Part shown: piece by piece, positions 17,159 to 26,380 of the stretch
Layout of the letters: each line of letters opens with the position of its first letter
Numbering within the stretch: the stretch's first letter is position 1
NCBI RefSeq assembly: GCF_014650875.1
Contig: NZ_BMVU01000032.1
Coordinates: 1 to 64,000 of the forward strand
Origin: Streptomyces minutiscleroticus
GTDB taxonomy: Bacteria > Actinomycetota > Actinomycetes > Streptomycetales > Streptomycetaceae
Direction of reading: 5' to 3'
DNA length: 64,000 nucleotides
The notes under the pieces: generated by a model
What the model saw: the letters and a program-made list of their open reading frames with translations, nothing else
Databases searched by the model: none
What the model was told of the DNA's origin: nothing
Translations under genes and position numbers: made by a program

Positions 17159-18985
17159 ATGGGGCACTACAAGTCGAATCTCCGCGACATCGAGTTCAAC
17201 CTCTTCGAGGTGCTCGGGCGCGACAAGCTGTACGGCACCGGCCCGTTCGCGGAGATGGACACCGACACCGCCAGGACCGTCCTGGAGGAGCTGACCCGCC
17301 TCTCGGAGAACGAGCTGGCCGAGTCCTTCGCGGACGCCGACCGCAACCCGCCGGTCTTCGATCCCGAGACGAACACCGCGCCGGTCCCGGAGAGCTTCAA
17401 GAAGAGCTACAAGGCCTTCATGGACTCCGAGTACTGGCGGCTCGGCCTGCCCGAGGAGATCGGCGGCACCACCGCCCCGCCGTCCCTGATCTGGGCCTAC
17501 GCCGAGCTGGTCCTCGGCGCGAACCCGGCCGTGTGGATGTACTCCTCCGGCCCGGCGTTCGCCCGCATCCTCTTCGAGGAGGGCAACGAGGTCCAGAAGA
17601 AGATCGCCGAGATCGCGGTCGAGAGGACCTGGGGCTCCACCATGGTCCTCACCGAGCCGGACGCCGGCTCCGACGTGGGCGCGGGCCGCACCAAGGCGGT
17701 GCAGCAGGAGGACGGCTCCTGGCACATCGAGGGCGTGAAGCGGTTCATCACCTCCGGCGAGCACGACATGGAGGAGAACATCCTCCACTACGTCCTCGCC
17801 CGCCCCGAGGGTGCCGGCCCCGGCACCAAGGGCCTGTCCCTCTTCCTCGTCCCGAAGTACCTCTTCGACCTCGAGACCGGTGAGCTGGGCGAGCGCAACG
17901 GCGTGTACGCCACCAACGTCGAGCACAAGATGGGCCTGAAGGCCTCCAACACCTGCGAGATGACCTTCGGCGACCGCCACCCCGCCAAGGGCTGGCTGAT
18001 CGGCGACAAGCACGACGGCATCCGCCAGATGTTCCGCATCATCGAGTTCGCCCGCATGATGGTCGGCACGAAGGCGATCTCCACGCTCTCCACGGGCTAC
18101 CTGAACGCCCTGGAGTACGCCAAGGAGCGCGTCCAGGGTCCCGACCTGAAGAACTTCATGGACAAGACCGCGCCCAAGGTCACCATCACCCACCACCCGG
18201 ACGTGCGCCGCTCGCTGATGACGCAGAAGGCGTACGCGGAGGGCATGCGCGCCCTGGTGCTGCACACCGCGGCCGTCCAGGACGAGATCGCCGTCAAGCA
18301 GGCGGCCGGCGAGGACGTCTCCGCCCTGGAGGCCCTCAACGACCTGCTCCTGCCGATCGTGAAGGGCTACGGCTCCGAGAAGGGCTACGAGCAGCTCGCC
18401 CAGTCGCTGCAGACCTTCGGCGGCTCCGGCTTCCTGCAGGAGTACCCGATCGAGCAGTACATCCGCGACGCCAAGATCGACACCCTCTACGAGGGCACCA
18501 CCGCGATCCAGGGCCAGGACTTCTTCTTCCGGAAGATCGTCCGCAACCAGGGCGCCGCGCTGAACTCGCTCGCCGAGGACATCAAGAAGTTCCTGGCGCT
18601 CGGCACCGGCGGCGAGGAGCTGGCCGGCGCGCGCGAGCAGCTCGCCAAGGCGGCCGTGGAGCTGGAGGCCATCGTCGGCCTGATGCTGACCGACCTCGCG
18701 GCCACCGAGCAGGACGTCAAGAACATCTACAAGGTGGGCCTGAACACCACCCGCCTGCTGATGGCCTCCGGCGACGTGGTCGTCGGCTACCTGCTGCTGC
18801 GCGGCGCCGCCGTGGCCGCCGAGAAGCTCCAGACGGCCTCCGGCAAGGACAGGCCCTTCTACACCGGCAAGATCGCGGCCGCGAAGTTCTTCGCCGCCAA
18901 CGTCCTGCCGGGCGTCACCGGCGCCCGCAAGCTCGCCGAGAACGTCGACCTCGGCCTGATGGAGCTGGACGAGGCCGCGTTCTAG
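17159..18985 (+). CDS. Acyl-CoA dehydrogenase (large FadE type)
   Basis: This FAD enzyme catalyses the first oxidation step of fatty-acid beta-oxidation. At 608 residues it belongs to the long FadE5-like class with an extra C-terminal domain. The N-terminal segment is MGHYKSNLRDIEFNLFEVL. The FAD/substrate loop reads MVLTEPDAGSDVG. The catalytic-base region is YEGTTAIQGQDFFFRK, followed by the extra helical domain to residue 608. ACGGAG precedes the ATG by about nine bases. The gene is monocistronic, with a dyad operator upstream and a hairpin downstream. Chain-length preference cannot be read from the sequence. Confidence 0.93.
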   Translation: MGHYKSNLRDIEFNLFEVLGRDKLYGTGPFAEMDTDTARTVLEELTRLSENELAESFADADRNPPVFDPETNTAPVPESFKKSYKAFMDSEYWRLGLPEEIGGTTAPPSLIWAYAELVLGANPAVWMYSSGPAFARILFEEGNEVQKKIAEIAVERTWGSTMVLTEPDAGSDVGAGRTKAVQQEDGSWHIEGVKRFITSGEHDMEENILHYVLARPEGAGPGTKGLSLFLVPKYLFDLETGELGERNGVYATNVEHKMGLKASNTCEMTFGDRHPAKGWLIGDKHDGIRQMFRIIEFARMMVGTKAISTLSTGYLNALEYAKERVQGPDLKNFMDKTAPKVTITHHPDVRRSLMTQKAYAEGMRALVLHTAAVQDEIAVKQAAGEDVSALEALNDLLLPIVKGYGSEKGYEQLAQSLQTFGGSGFLQEYPIEQYIRDAKIDTLYEGTTAIQGQDFFFRKIVRNQGAALNSLAEDIKKFLALGTGGEELAGAREQLAKAAVELEAIVGLMLTDLAATEQDVKNIYKVGLNTTRLLMASGDVVVGYLLLRGAAVAAEKLQTASGKDRPFYTGKIAAAKFFAANVLPGVTGARKLAENVDLGLMELDEAAF

Positions 18986-19002
18986 TCCGGCCCCGGCCGC
19001 GC

Positions 19003-19037
19003 GGGGCCGCCCTCCGGACACCGGGCGGCGGCCTCGC
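19003..19037 (+). terminator. Terminator of the acyl-CoA dehydrogenase gene
   Basis: GCCGCCC (19006-19012) pairs with GGGCGGC (19023-19029) across a 10-base loop, with flanking partial pairing, 20-50 bases after the stop. Confidence 0.55.
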
Positions 19038-19170
19038 GGACCGTCCCGGCACGGGCTCCGGACCCCACCGGATCCCGTCCCTCCGGGCGGCCCCCGTCTC
19101 CACGAACCCCTTACGAGGGCCCGCTCCCGATCCCGGGAAGCGGGTCCTCGCGCGTCGTTAAGGTGAACCC

Positions 19171-20469
19171 ATGCGCACACCCTCCCGCTTCGACCGCGGC
19201 CACACCGACGACCTCATGTCCTTCCTGGCGGCGAGCCCGTCCCCGTACCACGCGGTGGCCAACGCCGCGGAGCGGCTGGAGAAGGCCGGCTTCCGGCAGG
19301 TGGCCGAGACGGACGCCTGGGACGGCACCAGCGGCGGGAAGTACGTGCTGCGCGGCGGCGCCATCGTGGCCTGGTACGTGCCCGAGGGCGCCGAGCCCCA
19401 CACGCCGTTCCGGATCGTCGGGGCCCACACCGACTCCCCCAACCTGCGGGTGAAGCCGCGCCCCGACAGCGGAGCCCATGGCTGGCGGCAGGTGGCCGTC
19501 GAGATCTACGGCGGTCCGCTGCTGAACTCCTGGCTGGACCGCGACCTCGGCATCGCCGGACGGCTGACGCTCAGAGGCGGCGGCAGCCGCCTGGTGAACG
19601 TCGACCGGCCGCTGCTGCGCGTGCCCCAGCTCGCCGTCCACCTCGACCGCTCCGTCTCCACCGAGGGGCTCAAGCTCGACAAGCAGCGCCACCTGCAGCC
19701 GGTCTGGGGCCTGGGCGACGACGTGCGCGACGGGGACCTGATCCGCTTCCTGGAGGAGGAGGCGGGCCTGGACGCCGGCGAGGTCACCGGCTGGGACCTG
19801 ATGACCCACTCCGTCGAGCCGCCCGCCTACCTGGGCCGCGACCGCGAGCTCGTCGCCGGGCCGCGCATGGACAACCTGCTGTCCGTGCACGCCGGCACCG
19901 CCGCCCTGGCCGCCGTCGCCGCGGCCGGCGGGGAGCTGTCGTCCATCCCGGTCCTCGCGGCGTTCGACCACGAGGAGACCGGCTCGCAGTCGGACACGGG
20001 CGCGGACGGGCCGCTGCTCGGCAGCGTGCTGGAGCGCTCGGTGTTCGCGCGCGGCGGCACGTACGAGGACCGGGCGCGTGCCTTCGCGGGCACGGTCTGC
20101 CTCTCCTCCGACACCGGGCACGCCGTCCACCCCAACTACGCCGAGCGGCACGACCCGACGCACCACCCGCGCGCCGGCGCGGGGCCGATCCTGAAGGTGA
20201 ACGTCAACAACCGCTACGCCACCGACGGTTCGGGGCGTGCCGTGTTCACCGCCGCGTGCGAGAAGGCGGGCGTGCCCTTCCAGTCCTTCGTCGGCATCAA
20301 CTCCATGCCGTGCGGCACCACGATCGGCCCGATCACCGCGGCGCGGCACGGCATCAAGACGGTCGACATCGGCGTGGCCATCCTGTCGATGCACAGCGCG
20401 CGCGAACTGTGCGCGGCCGACGACCCGTTCCTGCTGGCCAACGCGCTGGTCGCCTTCCTGGACGACTGA
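19171..20469 (+). CDS. M18-family zinc aminopeptidase
   Basis: The 432-residue cytoplasmic enzyme removes N-terminal residues, usually acidic or neutral, from peptides. Dinuclear-zinc ligands appear in order: GAHTDSPNL (His-Asp), ARMD-type text GPRMDNL (bridging Asp), FDHEETGSQSDTGA (catalytic and metal Glu residues), SSDTGHAVHPN, and near the C terminus VDIGVAILSMHSARE (His). Length and order fit the family (aspartyl aminopeptidase, ApeB). TAAGGT at 19159-19164 ends six bases before the ATG, so the transcript is probably leaderless. Confidence 0.92.
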   Translation: MRTPSRFDRGHTDDLMSFLAASPSPYHAVANAAERLEKAGFRQVAETDAWDGTSGGKYVLRGGAIVAWYVPEGAEPHTPFRIVGAHTDSPNLRVKPRPDSGAHGWRQVAVEIYGGPLLNSWLDRDLGIAGRLTLRGGGSRLVNVDRPLLRVPQLAVHLDRSVSTEGLKLDKQRHLQPVWGLGDDVRDGDLIRFLEEEAGLDAGEVTGWDLMTHSVEPPAYLGRDRELVAGPRMDNLLSVHAGTAALAAVAAAGGELSSIPVLAAFDHEETGSQSDTGADGPLLGSVLERSVFARGGTYEDRARAFAGTVCLSSDTGHAVHPNYAERHDPTHHPRAGAGPILKVNVNNRYATDGSGRAVFTAACEKAGVPFQSFVGINSMPCGTTIGPITAARHGIKTVDIGVAILSMHSARELCAADDPFLLANALVAFLDD

Positions 20470-20589
20470 AATCCCGTCGTCCGCGCGGCTGATGGCGGGC
20501 CGTGAGCGACGGCCTCCGCATGGCTGTACGAGGCACGGGTACCCGGAAGGGGTCCGGAACATCGGCAACCGGGCAGGGAGGACAGAGTC

Positions 20590-20835
20590 ATGGGCCTGGG
20601 CGGATGCATCATCCTCATCGCCGTGGGGGCCATCCTCACGTTCGCGACGGACTGGGACATGCAGGGGGTCAACCTCGACCTGGTCGGCGTCATCTTCATG
20701 ATCGTCGGACTCATCGGAGTCGCGACGTTCAGCAGCATCGCCCGGCGCCGGCGCGTGGTGATGCCCCCCTCGACCCCGGTGGTCGAGGAGCGGCGCCACG
20801 ACGGCACGAACTACACCGGCGGGTACGGGGCCTGA
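20590..20835 (+). CDS. Small two-TM membrane protein (DUF6458-like)
   Basis: The 81-residue protein has two hydrophobic helices, GGCIILIAVGAILTFA (about 4-19) and LVGVIFMIVGLIGVATF (about 31-47), then a basic RRRR stop-transfer and a hydrophilic tail ending in YTGGYGA. This matches a small membrane-protein family widespread in actinobacteria with no known role. GGGAGGA lies about nine bases before the ATG. Similar small proteins are often found near cell-envelope genes, but no partner is evident here. Confidence 0.82.
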   Translation: MGLGGCIILIAVGAILTFATDWDMQGVNLDLVGVIFMIVGLIGVATFSSIARRRRVVMPPSTPVVEERRHDGTNYTGGYGA

Positions 20836-20930
20836 GGGACCCTGGGTCCCTGCTCCCCTCACCCCGCCGGACCCGGCGCCCCGTGCGCCGGGCCCGGCAC
20901 ACCGGTGACCGGGTCCGGCGCACGGGCGCC
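20835..20930. terminator. Two hairpins between convergent genes
   Basis: AGGGACC (20835-20841) pairs with GGTCCCT (20845-20851). A larger inverted repeat pairs 20875-20891 with 20915-20930, perfect apart from one bulged C. Together they separate the small membrane protein gene from the convergent NHL/thioredoxin gene. Confidence 0.7.
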
Positions 20931-20995
20931 CGGGGCCGGACGCACCCCCGCGCCGGGAGCGCCACCGGACCGGACGCACCGCCGCGGTCCTCGCG

Positions 20996-22828
20996 TCAGG
21001 CGTCCAGTCCCGCCAGCACCAGGGGCAGCCGGTCGGCGGCTCCTGGGACGAGGCGCACCGGGACACCCCAGTCCTGCTGGTGCACGTGGCAGGCCGGATA
21101 TTCGTTCATCGGGTCGTCGTCGCACGAGGCCGCCATCGCGGAGACGTGCAGGACACCCTCCGCCACCTGCGGGTTCAGGGTCAGGACGCGGTACAGGTCC
21201 GTCCCCGCGCCGCCGCCGGACAGCAGCAGCTCCGAGGGCGTGGCGGAGACCAGCAGCCGCGTCGACGGGCCGTAGCGCGTGTCGAGCTTCTGACCCGCCG
21301 GGGCCTGGAAGATCACGTCGAGGCGCAGCTCGCCCGGCGCCACCTCCGTCGCCTCCCGCCGGCTGCGGTGGGCCGTCGACTCCACCCGCACCGCCTCCTT
21401 TGGGAGCCGCAGCCGGGTCAGCCGGTGGCGGGCGGACTCCACGACCACCACGTCCTCGCCGACCAGCACCGCGTCCGACGGCTCCCGCAGGTCCGTGGCC
21501 AGGGTGGTGACCCGGCCGGTGGCCGGGTCGTAGCGGCGCAGCGCGTGGTTGTAGGTGTCGCTGACGGCGACCGAGCCGTCGGGCAGCACCGTCACGCCCA
21601 GCGGGTGCTGCAGCAGCGCCTGGCCGGCGGCGCCGTCGCGGTGGCCGAAGTCGAACAGGCCCGTGCCGACGGCCGTGTGCACCTCGCCGCCGAGGTCCAC
21701 CCAGCGCAGGGCCGAGGTCTCGGAGTCGGCCAGCCACAGGCGCTCCCCGTCGGCCGAGACCGCGAGTCCCGAGGGCTGCGCGAACCACGCCTCCCCGGCC
21801 GGGCCGTCCACCAGCCCCTCGTTCGTCGTGCCGGCCCCGACGGCGACGGTCCCCTCCGCCGGGTCGTACGTCCACAGCTGGTGGACGCCGGCCATGGCGA
21901 TCCACACCTTCCCGCCGAACACCGCCACGTCCCACGGCGAGGACAGGTCCGTCTCCCGGGCGGGCCCGGAGGTCGGGGAGCCCTGCCACCACTGGCGGCC
22001 GGTCCCGGCGAGCGTGGTGACCTCGCCCGTGGCGAGGTCCAGACGGCGCAGCGCGTGGTTGACGGTGTCGGCGACGACGACCGCCGTGCCCTGCGGGCCG
22101 TCCAGCAGCGCGAGGCCCTGCGGCTCGTTGAAGCTCGCGGTCCCCGGCGCTCCGTCGTGGAAGCCGCGCGTGCCCGAGCCGATGCGGCGGACCACCGTCT
22201 CGGCGTCCTCGGCCAGCTCCACGAGCTGGTGCCGGGTGGTGTCGCTGACCAGGAAGTTCCCCGACGGAAGCAGCAGGGCCTTGCCCGGGAAGCGCAGGTC
22301 GGTGGCGACCGGCTCCGGCGGCACGTACGGCCCGTCGCCGCGGCGCAGCGTGCCCTTCGCCGCGTGCTCCGCCTCCAGCTCCGCCACGAGCCGCTCGATG
22401 GCGTGCGCGTGCCCCTCGCCCGCGTGCTGCGCGACCACGTACCCCTCGGGGTCGATCACGACCAGCGTGGGCCAGGCGCGCACGGCGTACTGCTTCCAGG
22501 TCGCGAGCTCGGGGTCGTCGAGGACCGGGTGCTCCACCCCGTACCGCTCCACCGCGTCGACGACCGCGCGGTGGTCCGCCTCGTGGACGAACTTCGGCGA
22601 GTGCACACCGATGATCACCAGCGTGTCGCGGTGCTTCTCCTCCAGCTCCCGCAGCTCGTCCAGGACGTGCAGGCAGTTGATGCAGCAGAAGGTCCAGAAG
22701 TCCAGGACCACGATGCGTCCGCGCAGGTCGGCGAGGGTGTACTGGCGGCCTCCGGTGTTGAGCCAGCCGCCCTTGCCGGTCAGCTCGGGGGCGCGGACAC
22801 GGGCCCGGCGGGGCGTGGAGTCGTTCAT
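20996..22828 (-). CDS. NHL-repeat protein with N-terminal thioredoxin domain
   Basis: At 610 residues this resembles animal NHLRC2. A thioredoxin-like domain (about 25-160) has the active site FCCINCLH, a CxxC in a TlpA/AhpC-like context, and a cis-Pro in AWPTLVVID. It is followed by about five NHL/beta-propeller repeats (for example VVVADTVNHALRRLDLATGE and VAVSDTYNHALRRYDPATGR) and a C-terminal beta domain. There is no signal peptide, so redox chemistry is probably cytoplasmic. The gene is monocistronic. CACCCT lies six bases before the ATG, a weak leaderless-type -10. Substrate unknown. Confidence 0.87.
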   Translation of the reverse strand: MNDSTPRRARVRAPELTGKGGWLNTGGRQYTLADLRGRIVVLDFWTFCCINCLHVLDELRELEEKHRDTLVIIGVHSPKFVHEADHRAVVDAVERYGVEHPVLDDPELATWKQYAVRAWPTLVVIDPEGYVVAQHAGEGHAHAIERLVAELEAEHAAKGTLRRGDGPYVPPEPVATDLRFPGKALLLPSGNFLVSDTTRHQLVELAEDAETVVRRIGSGTRGFHDGAPGTASFNEPQGLALLDGPQGTAVVVADTVNHALRRLDLATGEVTTLAGTGRQWWQGSPTSGPARETDLSSPWDVAVFGGKVWIAMAGVHQLWTYDPAEGTVAVGAGTTNEGLVDGPAGEAWFAQPSGLAVSADGERLWLADSETSALRWVDLGGEVHTAVGTGLFDFGHRDGAAGQALLQHPLGVTVLPDGSVAVSDTYNHALRRYDPATGRVTTLATDLREPSDAVLVGEDVVVVESARHRLTRLRLPKEAVRVESTAHRSRREATEVAPGELRLDVIFQAPAGQKLDTRYGPSTRLLVSATPSELLLSGGGAGTDLYRVLTLNPQVAEGVLHVSAMAASCDDDPMNEYPACHVHQQDWGVPVRLVPGAADRLPLVLAGLDA

Positions 22829-22980
22829 GCGACAAGGGTGCCACTCCGCGCCGCCGGCCCGCGGCGCCCGTGGAAAACCTCGTGACTCCGCGTGTGCGGA
22901 AACGGTCCGGATGCGTACCGCGCGTGATGGGGGGATGCTCGACATCGCGAGAAGGGGGGTTCCAGAAAGGACATCCAGCC

Positions 22981-23226
22981 ATGGCACCACGCACCGGTGA
23001 CTCCGGCACGCGCGACCCCGCGAGGGACCGGCAGGACAAGGACGGGTTCGACCGCATCGCCTTCGACGAGGAGGACGTCGAGGAGCCGGGCGCGGACCGC
23101 CCCTCCCGGCGCTCCGGCACCGAGGAGAGGCGCGGCACGCCCGGAAGCGGCCCGGCCCCCCGGCGTTCGCCGATGGACGACCCGGAGGTGCAGGACCTGA
23201 GACGTGACGCGGAGGGCTACCGCTGA
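22981..23226 (+). CDS. Small highly charged hypothetical protein
   Basis: This 81-residue protein is dominated by Asp, Glu, Arg, Gly and Pro (for example FDRIAFDEEDVEEPG and DDPEVQDLRRDAEGYR) and is probably disordered. It has no membrane segment. AAAGGA lies nine bases before the ATG at 22981, and a perfect terminator follows the stop, which supports a real transcription unit. The frame extends upstream to 22870, but without a ribosome site. Not recognised as any named family. Confidence 0.6.
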   Translation: MAPRTGDSGTRDPARDRQDKDGFDRIAFDEEDVEEPGADRPSRRSGTEERRGTPGSGPAPRRSPMDDPEVQDLRRDAEGYR

Positions 23227-23246
23227 TCCCCCGGCGGTGACCGCCC

Positions 23247-23280
23247 CTGTGGGCGGGCCCCGGCCGGGGCCCGCCCACAG
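23247..23280. terminator. 34-bp perfect palindrome terminator
   Basis: The arms CTGTGGGCGGGCCCC and its complement meet around GGCC with no mismatch, 21 bases after the preceding stop. Confidence 0.85.
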
Positions 23281-23392
23281 CCGTGCCGGAGCCGGTCCGC
23301 CGGCCGGCGGGCCCGGCCGCCGCGCGTCCGGTCTTCAGCCCCTCGGCCTACCGGCGGCGTTCCGGGGCCGCTCCCGGGGAAGCGGTAACCGC

Positions 23393-23887
23393 ATGACATT
23401 CCTCGTGCGGGACCGGCTGCTCGGCATCGGCGACGACTACTGGATCGAGGACGAGCAGGGCCGCAAGGCCTTCCTCGTCGACGGCAAGGCGATGCGGCTG
23501 CGGGACACCTTCGAGCTGAAGGACGCCCACGGCCGGGTCCTGATCGACATCCACGAGAAGATGCTCTCCCTGCGCGACACGATGGTGATCGAGCGGGAGG
23601 GCGAGGCCCTGGCGACCATCAGGCGCAAGCGGCTGTCGCTGCTGCGCAACCACTACCGGGTCTCCCTCGCCGACGGCACCGAGCTGGACGTCAGCGGCAG
23701 GATCCTCGACCGCGAGTTCGTGATCGAGTACGACGGGGAGATGCTCGCGCACATCTCGCGGCGCTGGCTGCGGGTGCGCGAGACCTACGGCGTCGAGATC
23801 GTGCGGGAGGACGCGGACCCGGCCCTGCTGATCGCGGTGGCGGTGTGCGTCATCCACCTGGCGGAGAAGGAGCGCGAGGGGGACTGA
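23393..23887 (+). CDS. LURP-one-related (LOR/tubby-like) family protein
   Basis: The 164-residue protein is a single LOR-type beta barrel around a central helix, a fold related to tubby C-terminal domains and scramblases. Typical text is FLVDGKAMRLRDTFELKDAHG, then VLIDIHEKMLSLRDTMVIER and RKRLSLLRNHYRV. The C-terminal hydrophobic helix (ADPALLIAVAVCVIHLAE) is the buried helix of the fold rather than a membrane anchor. The ATG at 23393 has GGGGA about ten bases upstream. Bacterial members have no established biochemical function; membrane-lipid binding is a guess. Confidence 0.83.
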   Translation: MTFLVRDRLLGIGDDYWIEDEQGRKAFLVDGKAMRLRDTFELKDAHGRVLIDIHEKMLSLRDTMVIEREGEALATIRRKRLSLLRNHYRVSLADGTELDVSGRILDREFVIEYDGEMLAHISRRWLRVRETYGVEIVREDADPALLIAVAVCVIHLAEKEREGD

Positions 23888-23912
23888 CGGATCGGCGGCG
23901 GACCGACCGCTG

Positions 23913-23984
23913 CCGGTGGACCGGCGACGGCCGGTGGACCGGCGACGGCCGGTGGACCGGCGACGGCCGGTGGACCGACGACGG
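23913..23984. repeat. 18-bp tandem repeat, four copies
   Basis: CCGGTGGACCGGCGACGG occurs three times in a row and a fourth time with one change, in the 315-base gap between the LOR gene and the nitrilase-fold gene. The rest of the gap (23985-24202) holds no recognisable gene. Confidence 0.85.
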
Positions 23985-24202
23985 CCGGTGGGCCTGCGGC
24001 CGCCCTTCGGACCAGCGCGTCAGCGGACCGGACCGGCCGGCGGATCGGCGGCCGGCCTGCGGAGGCGCATCGGCGGGGCCGGGCGTACCGGTCCGCTCGG
24101 AAAGCGCCGGACCGTGCCTTCGGCCGCGTCGCTGGCCGTACCGCCGCGGCGCATGGCGAGCCGTGCCACCGGCGCGCCGCGAGGCGTGCCGTCCGCGCGG
24201 TG

Positions 24203-25033
24203 TCAGGAGCGGGAGGGCTCCGGGCGGCGCGGTGCGTCCAGGCCCAGTACGCGGTCCTTCAGGGCCGGGAACTGCTCGCGCGTCCTGGCCACCCGCGCCG
24301 GGTCGAACTCGACGGTGAGGACCTCCTCGTCCGCGCCCGCGGCCTCCGCCAGGACCTCGCCCCAGGGGTCCACCACGATGCTGCGCCCGGCCTGCGGCAC
24401 TCCCGCGTGCGTCCCGGCCGTGCCGCAGGCCAGGACGTACGCCTGGTTCTCCACGGCGCGGGCCCGCGCGAGCAGCGTCCAGTGGGAGCGGCGGCGCTCG
24501 GGCCAGCCCGCCGGGACGACGAGGGTCTCGGCGCCCGCGTCGACGAGTCCCCGGAACAGTTCGGGGAAGCGCAGGTCGTAGCAGGTCGCGACGCCGATCG
24601 TGGTCTCCGGCAGCCGTACGGTGACCAGGTCGGCGCCCGCGGCCATCAGCACCGCCTCGCCCTTGTCGAAGCCGAACCGGTGGATCTTCCGGTAGGCGGC
24701 GGCCAGTTCGCCGTCGGGCGAGAAGACGAGCGAAGTGTTGTAGAGCGGGCCCTCGCCGCCGCCCGGTGCGTCGCCGCGCTCCGGGATCGAGCCCGCGTGC
24801 AGCCAGACCCCGGCGTCGCGCGCGGCCTCGGCCATCACCTCGTACGTGGGACCGCGCAGCGGCTCCGCCCCGCTCCCGAAGGACTCGTACGCGAACGCCC
24901 CCGTCGTCCACAGCTCCGGCAGCACGACGAGGTCCGCACCGGCCTGCTCCCGGACGAGCGCGGCCACGCGCCGGCGCCGTGAATCGACCGGTTCGTCCTC
25001 GTCCGCGGCGATCTGGAGAAGAGAGGCGCGCAC
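24203..25033 (-). CDS. Carbon-nitrogen hydrolase (nitrilase superfamily)
   Basis: This 276-residue cytoplasmic amidase-type enzyme carries the complete Glu-Lys-Cys triad: E40 in VVLPELW, K116 in AAYRKIHRFG, and C151 in GVATCYDLRFPELF. The text around the Cys and FGFDKGE resembles omega-amidase/Nit-type members that hydrolyse small amides such as 2-oxoglutaramate; the exact substrate is uncertain. The GTG at 25033 was chosen because its product starts where the family does (RASLLQIAA). The frame extends far upstream, antisense to the next gene, which is an artefact of high GC. It is divergent from the mycothiol-type gene. Confidence 0.88.
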   Translation of the reverse strand: MRASLLQIAADEDEPVDSRRRRVAALVREQAGADLVVLPELWTTGAFAYESFGSGAEPLRGPTYEVMAEAARDAGVWLHAGSIPERGDAPGGGEGPLYNTSLVFSPDGELAAAYRKIHRFGFDKGEAVLMAAGADLVTVRLPETTIGVATCYDLRFPELFRGLVDAGAETLVVPAGWPERRRSHWTLLARARAVENQAYVLACGTAGTHAGVPQAGRSIVVDPWGEVLAEAAGADEEVLTVEFDPARVARTREQFPALKDRVLGLDAPRRPEPSRS

Positions 25034-25171
25034 ACTACCACCGTCCTGGCGTTCGGCCCGTGCGGACGGGCCTACGATCGTCACACGAAAGCACTGCCGG
25101 GGTGCCTTGCAGCAGCGTAACTTAGCGGTCCAAGACACCCATGCCCGCGCACCAACCGCCCGAGGGGTCCC

Positions 25172-25996
25172 GTGAGTCTCCATCCCAGCCTTCAAACCTA
25201 CGCCGACGCCTGGACGCACTCCGTGGACGCGATATCCGAGCTGGTGTCGCCGCTCGTGGAGGGCGAGTGGAACCGGCGGACCCCCTGCCCGGGCTGGTCC
25301 GTCCGCGACATCGTCTCGCACGTCATCGGGCTGGACTGCGAGATGCTGGGCGACCCGCGGCCGATCCACACGCTGCCGCGGGACCTGTACCACGTGACGA
25401 ACGAGCACCAGCGGTACATGGAGATGCAGGTCGACGTGCGCCGCCACCACACGGCGCCGGAGATGACGTCGGAGCTGGAGTACACGATCATCCGCCGCAA
25501 CCGGCAGCTGCGGAACGAGTCGCGCGACCCGGGCACGAAGGTGCGCGGCCCGCTGAGCACGGAGATCACGCTCGAAGAGGCCATGCGGATGCGGGCGTTC
25601 GACGTGTGGGTGCACGAGCAGGACCTGCGGACCGCCCTCGGCCGGCCGGGCAACCTGGATTCGCCGGGCGCCCACGTCGCCAAGGACATGCTGCTGTCCG
25701 CGCTGCCGAAGGTGGTCGCCAAGAAGGCGGGCGCACCCGCGAACTCCGCGGTGGTCTTCGACGTGCACGGGCCGGTCGAGTTCCTGCGCACGGTGCGCGT
25801 CGACGCCGAGGGGCGCGGGACCATAGACGGCACTCCGTCGCTCGGTCCGGCCGCGGCCTTCACGCTCGACTGGGAGACGTACTTCAGGCTGGCCTGCGGG
25901 CGGGTGAGCGCCGACGCCGTGGCGGACCGCATCAAGACCGAGGGCGACCCGGACCTGACGGCGGCGATCCTGCGCTCGTTCACCGTCACGCCGTAG
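25172..25996 (+). CDS. Maleylpyruvate isomerase-family (mycothiol-type) protein
   Basis: At 274 residues it contains the DinB-like four-helix MDMPI N-terminal domain. Metal-binding residues are visible as His in DIVSHVIGLD and as DVWVHEQDLR with its conserved Glu-His pattern, and a small C-terminal domain follows (VVFDVHGPVEFLRTVRV). Such proteins are often mycothiol-dependent transferases or isomerases in actinobacteria. The substrate is not evident and no maleylpyruvate pathway genes lie nearby. The GTG at 25172 has GAGGGG upstream; the gap to the divergent hydrolase is 138 bases. Confidence 0.82.
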   Translation: MSLHPSLQTYADAWTHSVDAISELVSPLVEGEWNRRTPCPGWSVRDIVSHVIGLDCEMLGDPRPIHTLPRDLYHVTNEHQRYMEMQVDVRRHHTAPEMTSELEYTIIRRNRQLRNESRDPGTKVRGPLSTEITLEEAMRMRAFDVWVHEQDLRTALGRPGNLDSPGAHVAKDMLLSALPKVVAKKAGAPANSAVVFDVHGPVEFLRTVRVDAEGRGTIDGTPSLGPAAAFTLDWETYFRLACGRVSADAVADRIKTEGDPDLTAAILRSFTVTP

Positions 25997-26331
25997 GCGC
26001 GGGCCGGGGCGCGGCCGCCGGGGGAACCGGGGACAGCGGGTCCGTGGGTCCGGCGGATCAGGTGGAGTGCCGGCCGGCGGTCGCGGCGGGGCGGAGGCGG
26101 GACGGACCCCGGCGGAGCCGGTCGCGCACCGGCCGGCGCGGGGCACCGCGGCGGCGACGGAGCAGCGCGGTGGGACCGGGGGACGAGACGGTGCCCGTGG
26201 TACCGGCCCGGCGTACCGGCGAGTGCCGCGCGCTCGGCGTCCGCCGCCCTTCCGCACGCCGGGCTTCGCCGACGCGCATCCACACGTTCGCGGCCCGGCC
26301 GCACCCTCCGTCCCGCGCGGACGGTACGGCT
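25997..26331. other. Intergenic stretch without recognisable gene
   Basis: No frame here has plausible protein character, and I see no RNA gene. It separates the convergent mycothiol-type and MFS genes. Confidence 0.6.
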
Positions 26332-26368
26332 CGGGTCGTGCCGGTACGGCCCGCACCGGCACGACCCG
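26332..26368 (-). terminator. Terminator of the GntR-MFS operon
   Basis: A 14-bp perfect stem (26332-26345 with 26355-26368) and 9-base loop lie just beyond the MFS stop codon. Confidence 0.82.
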
Positions 26369-26380
26369 TGACCGCCGCCC

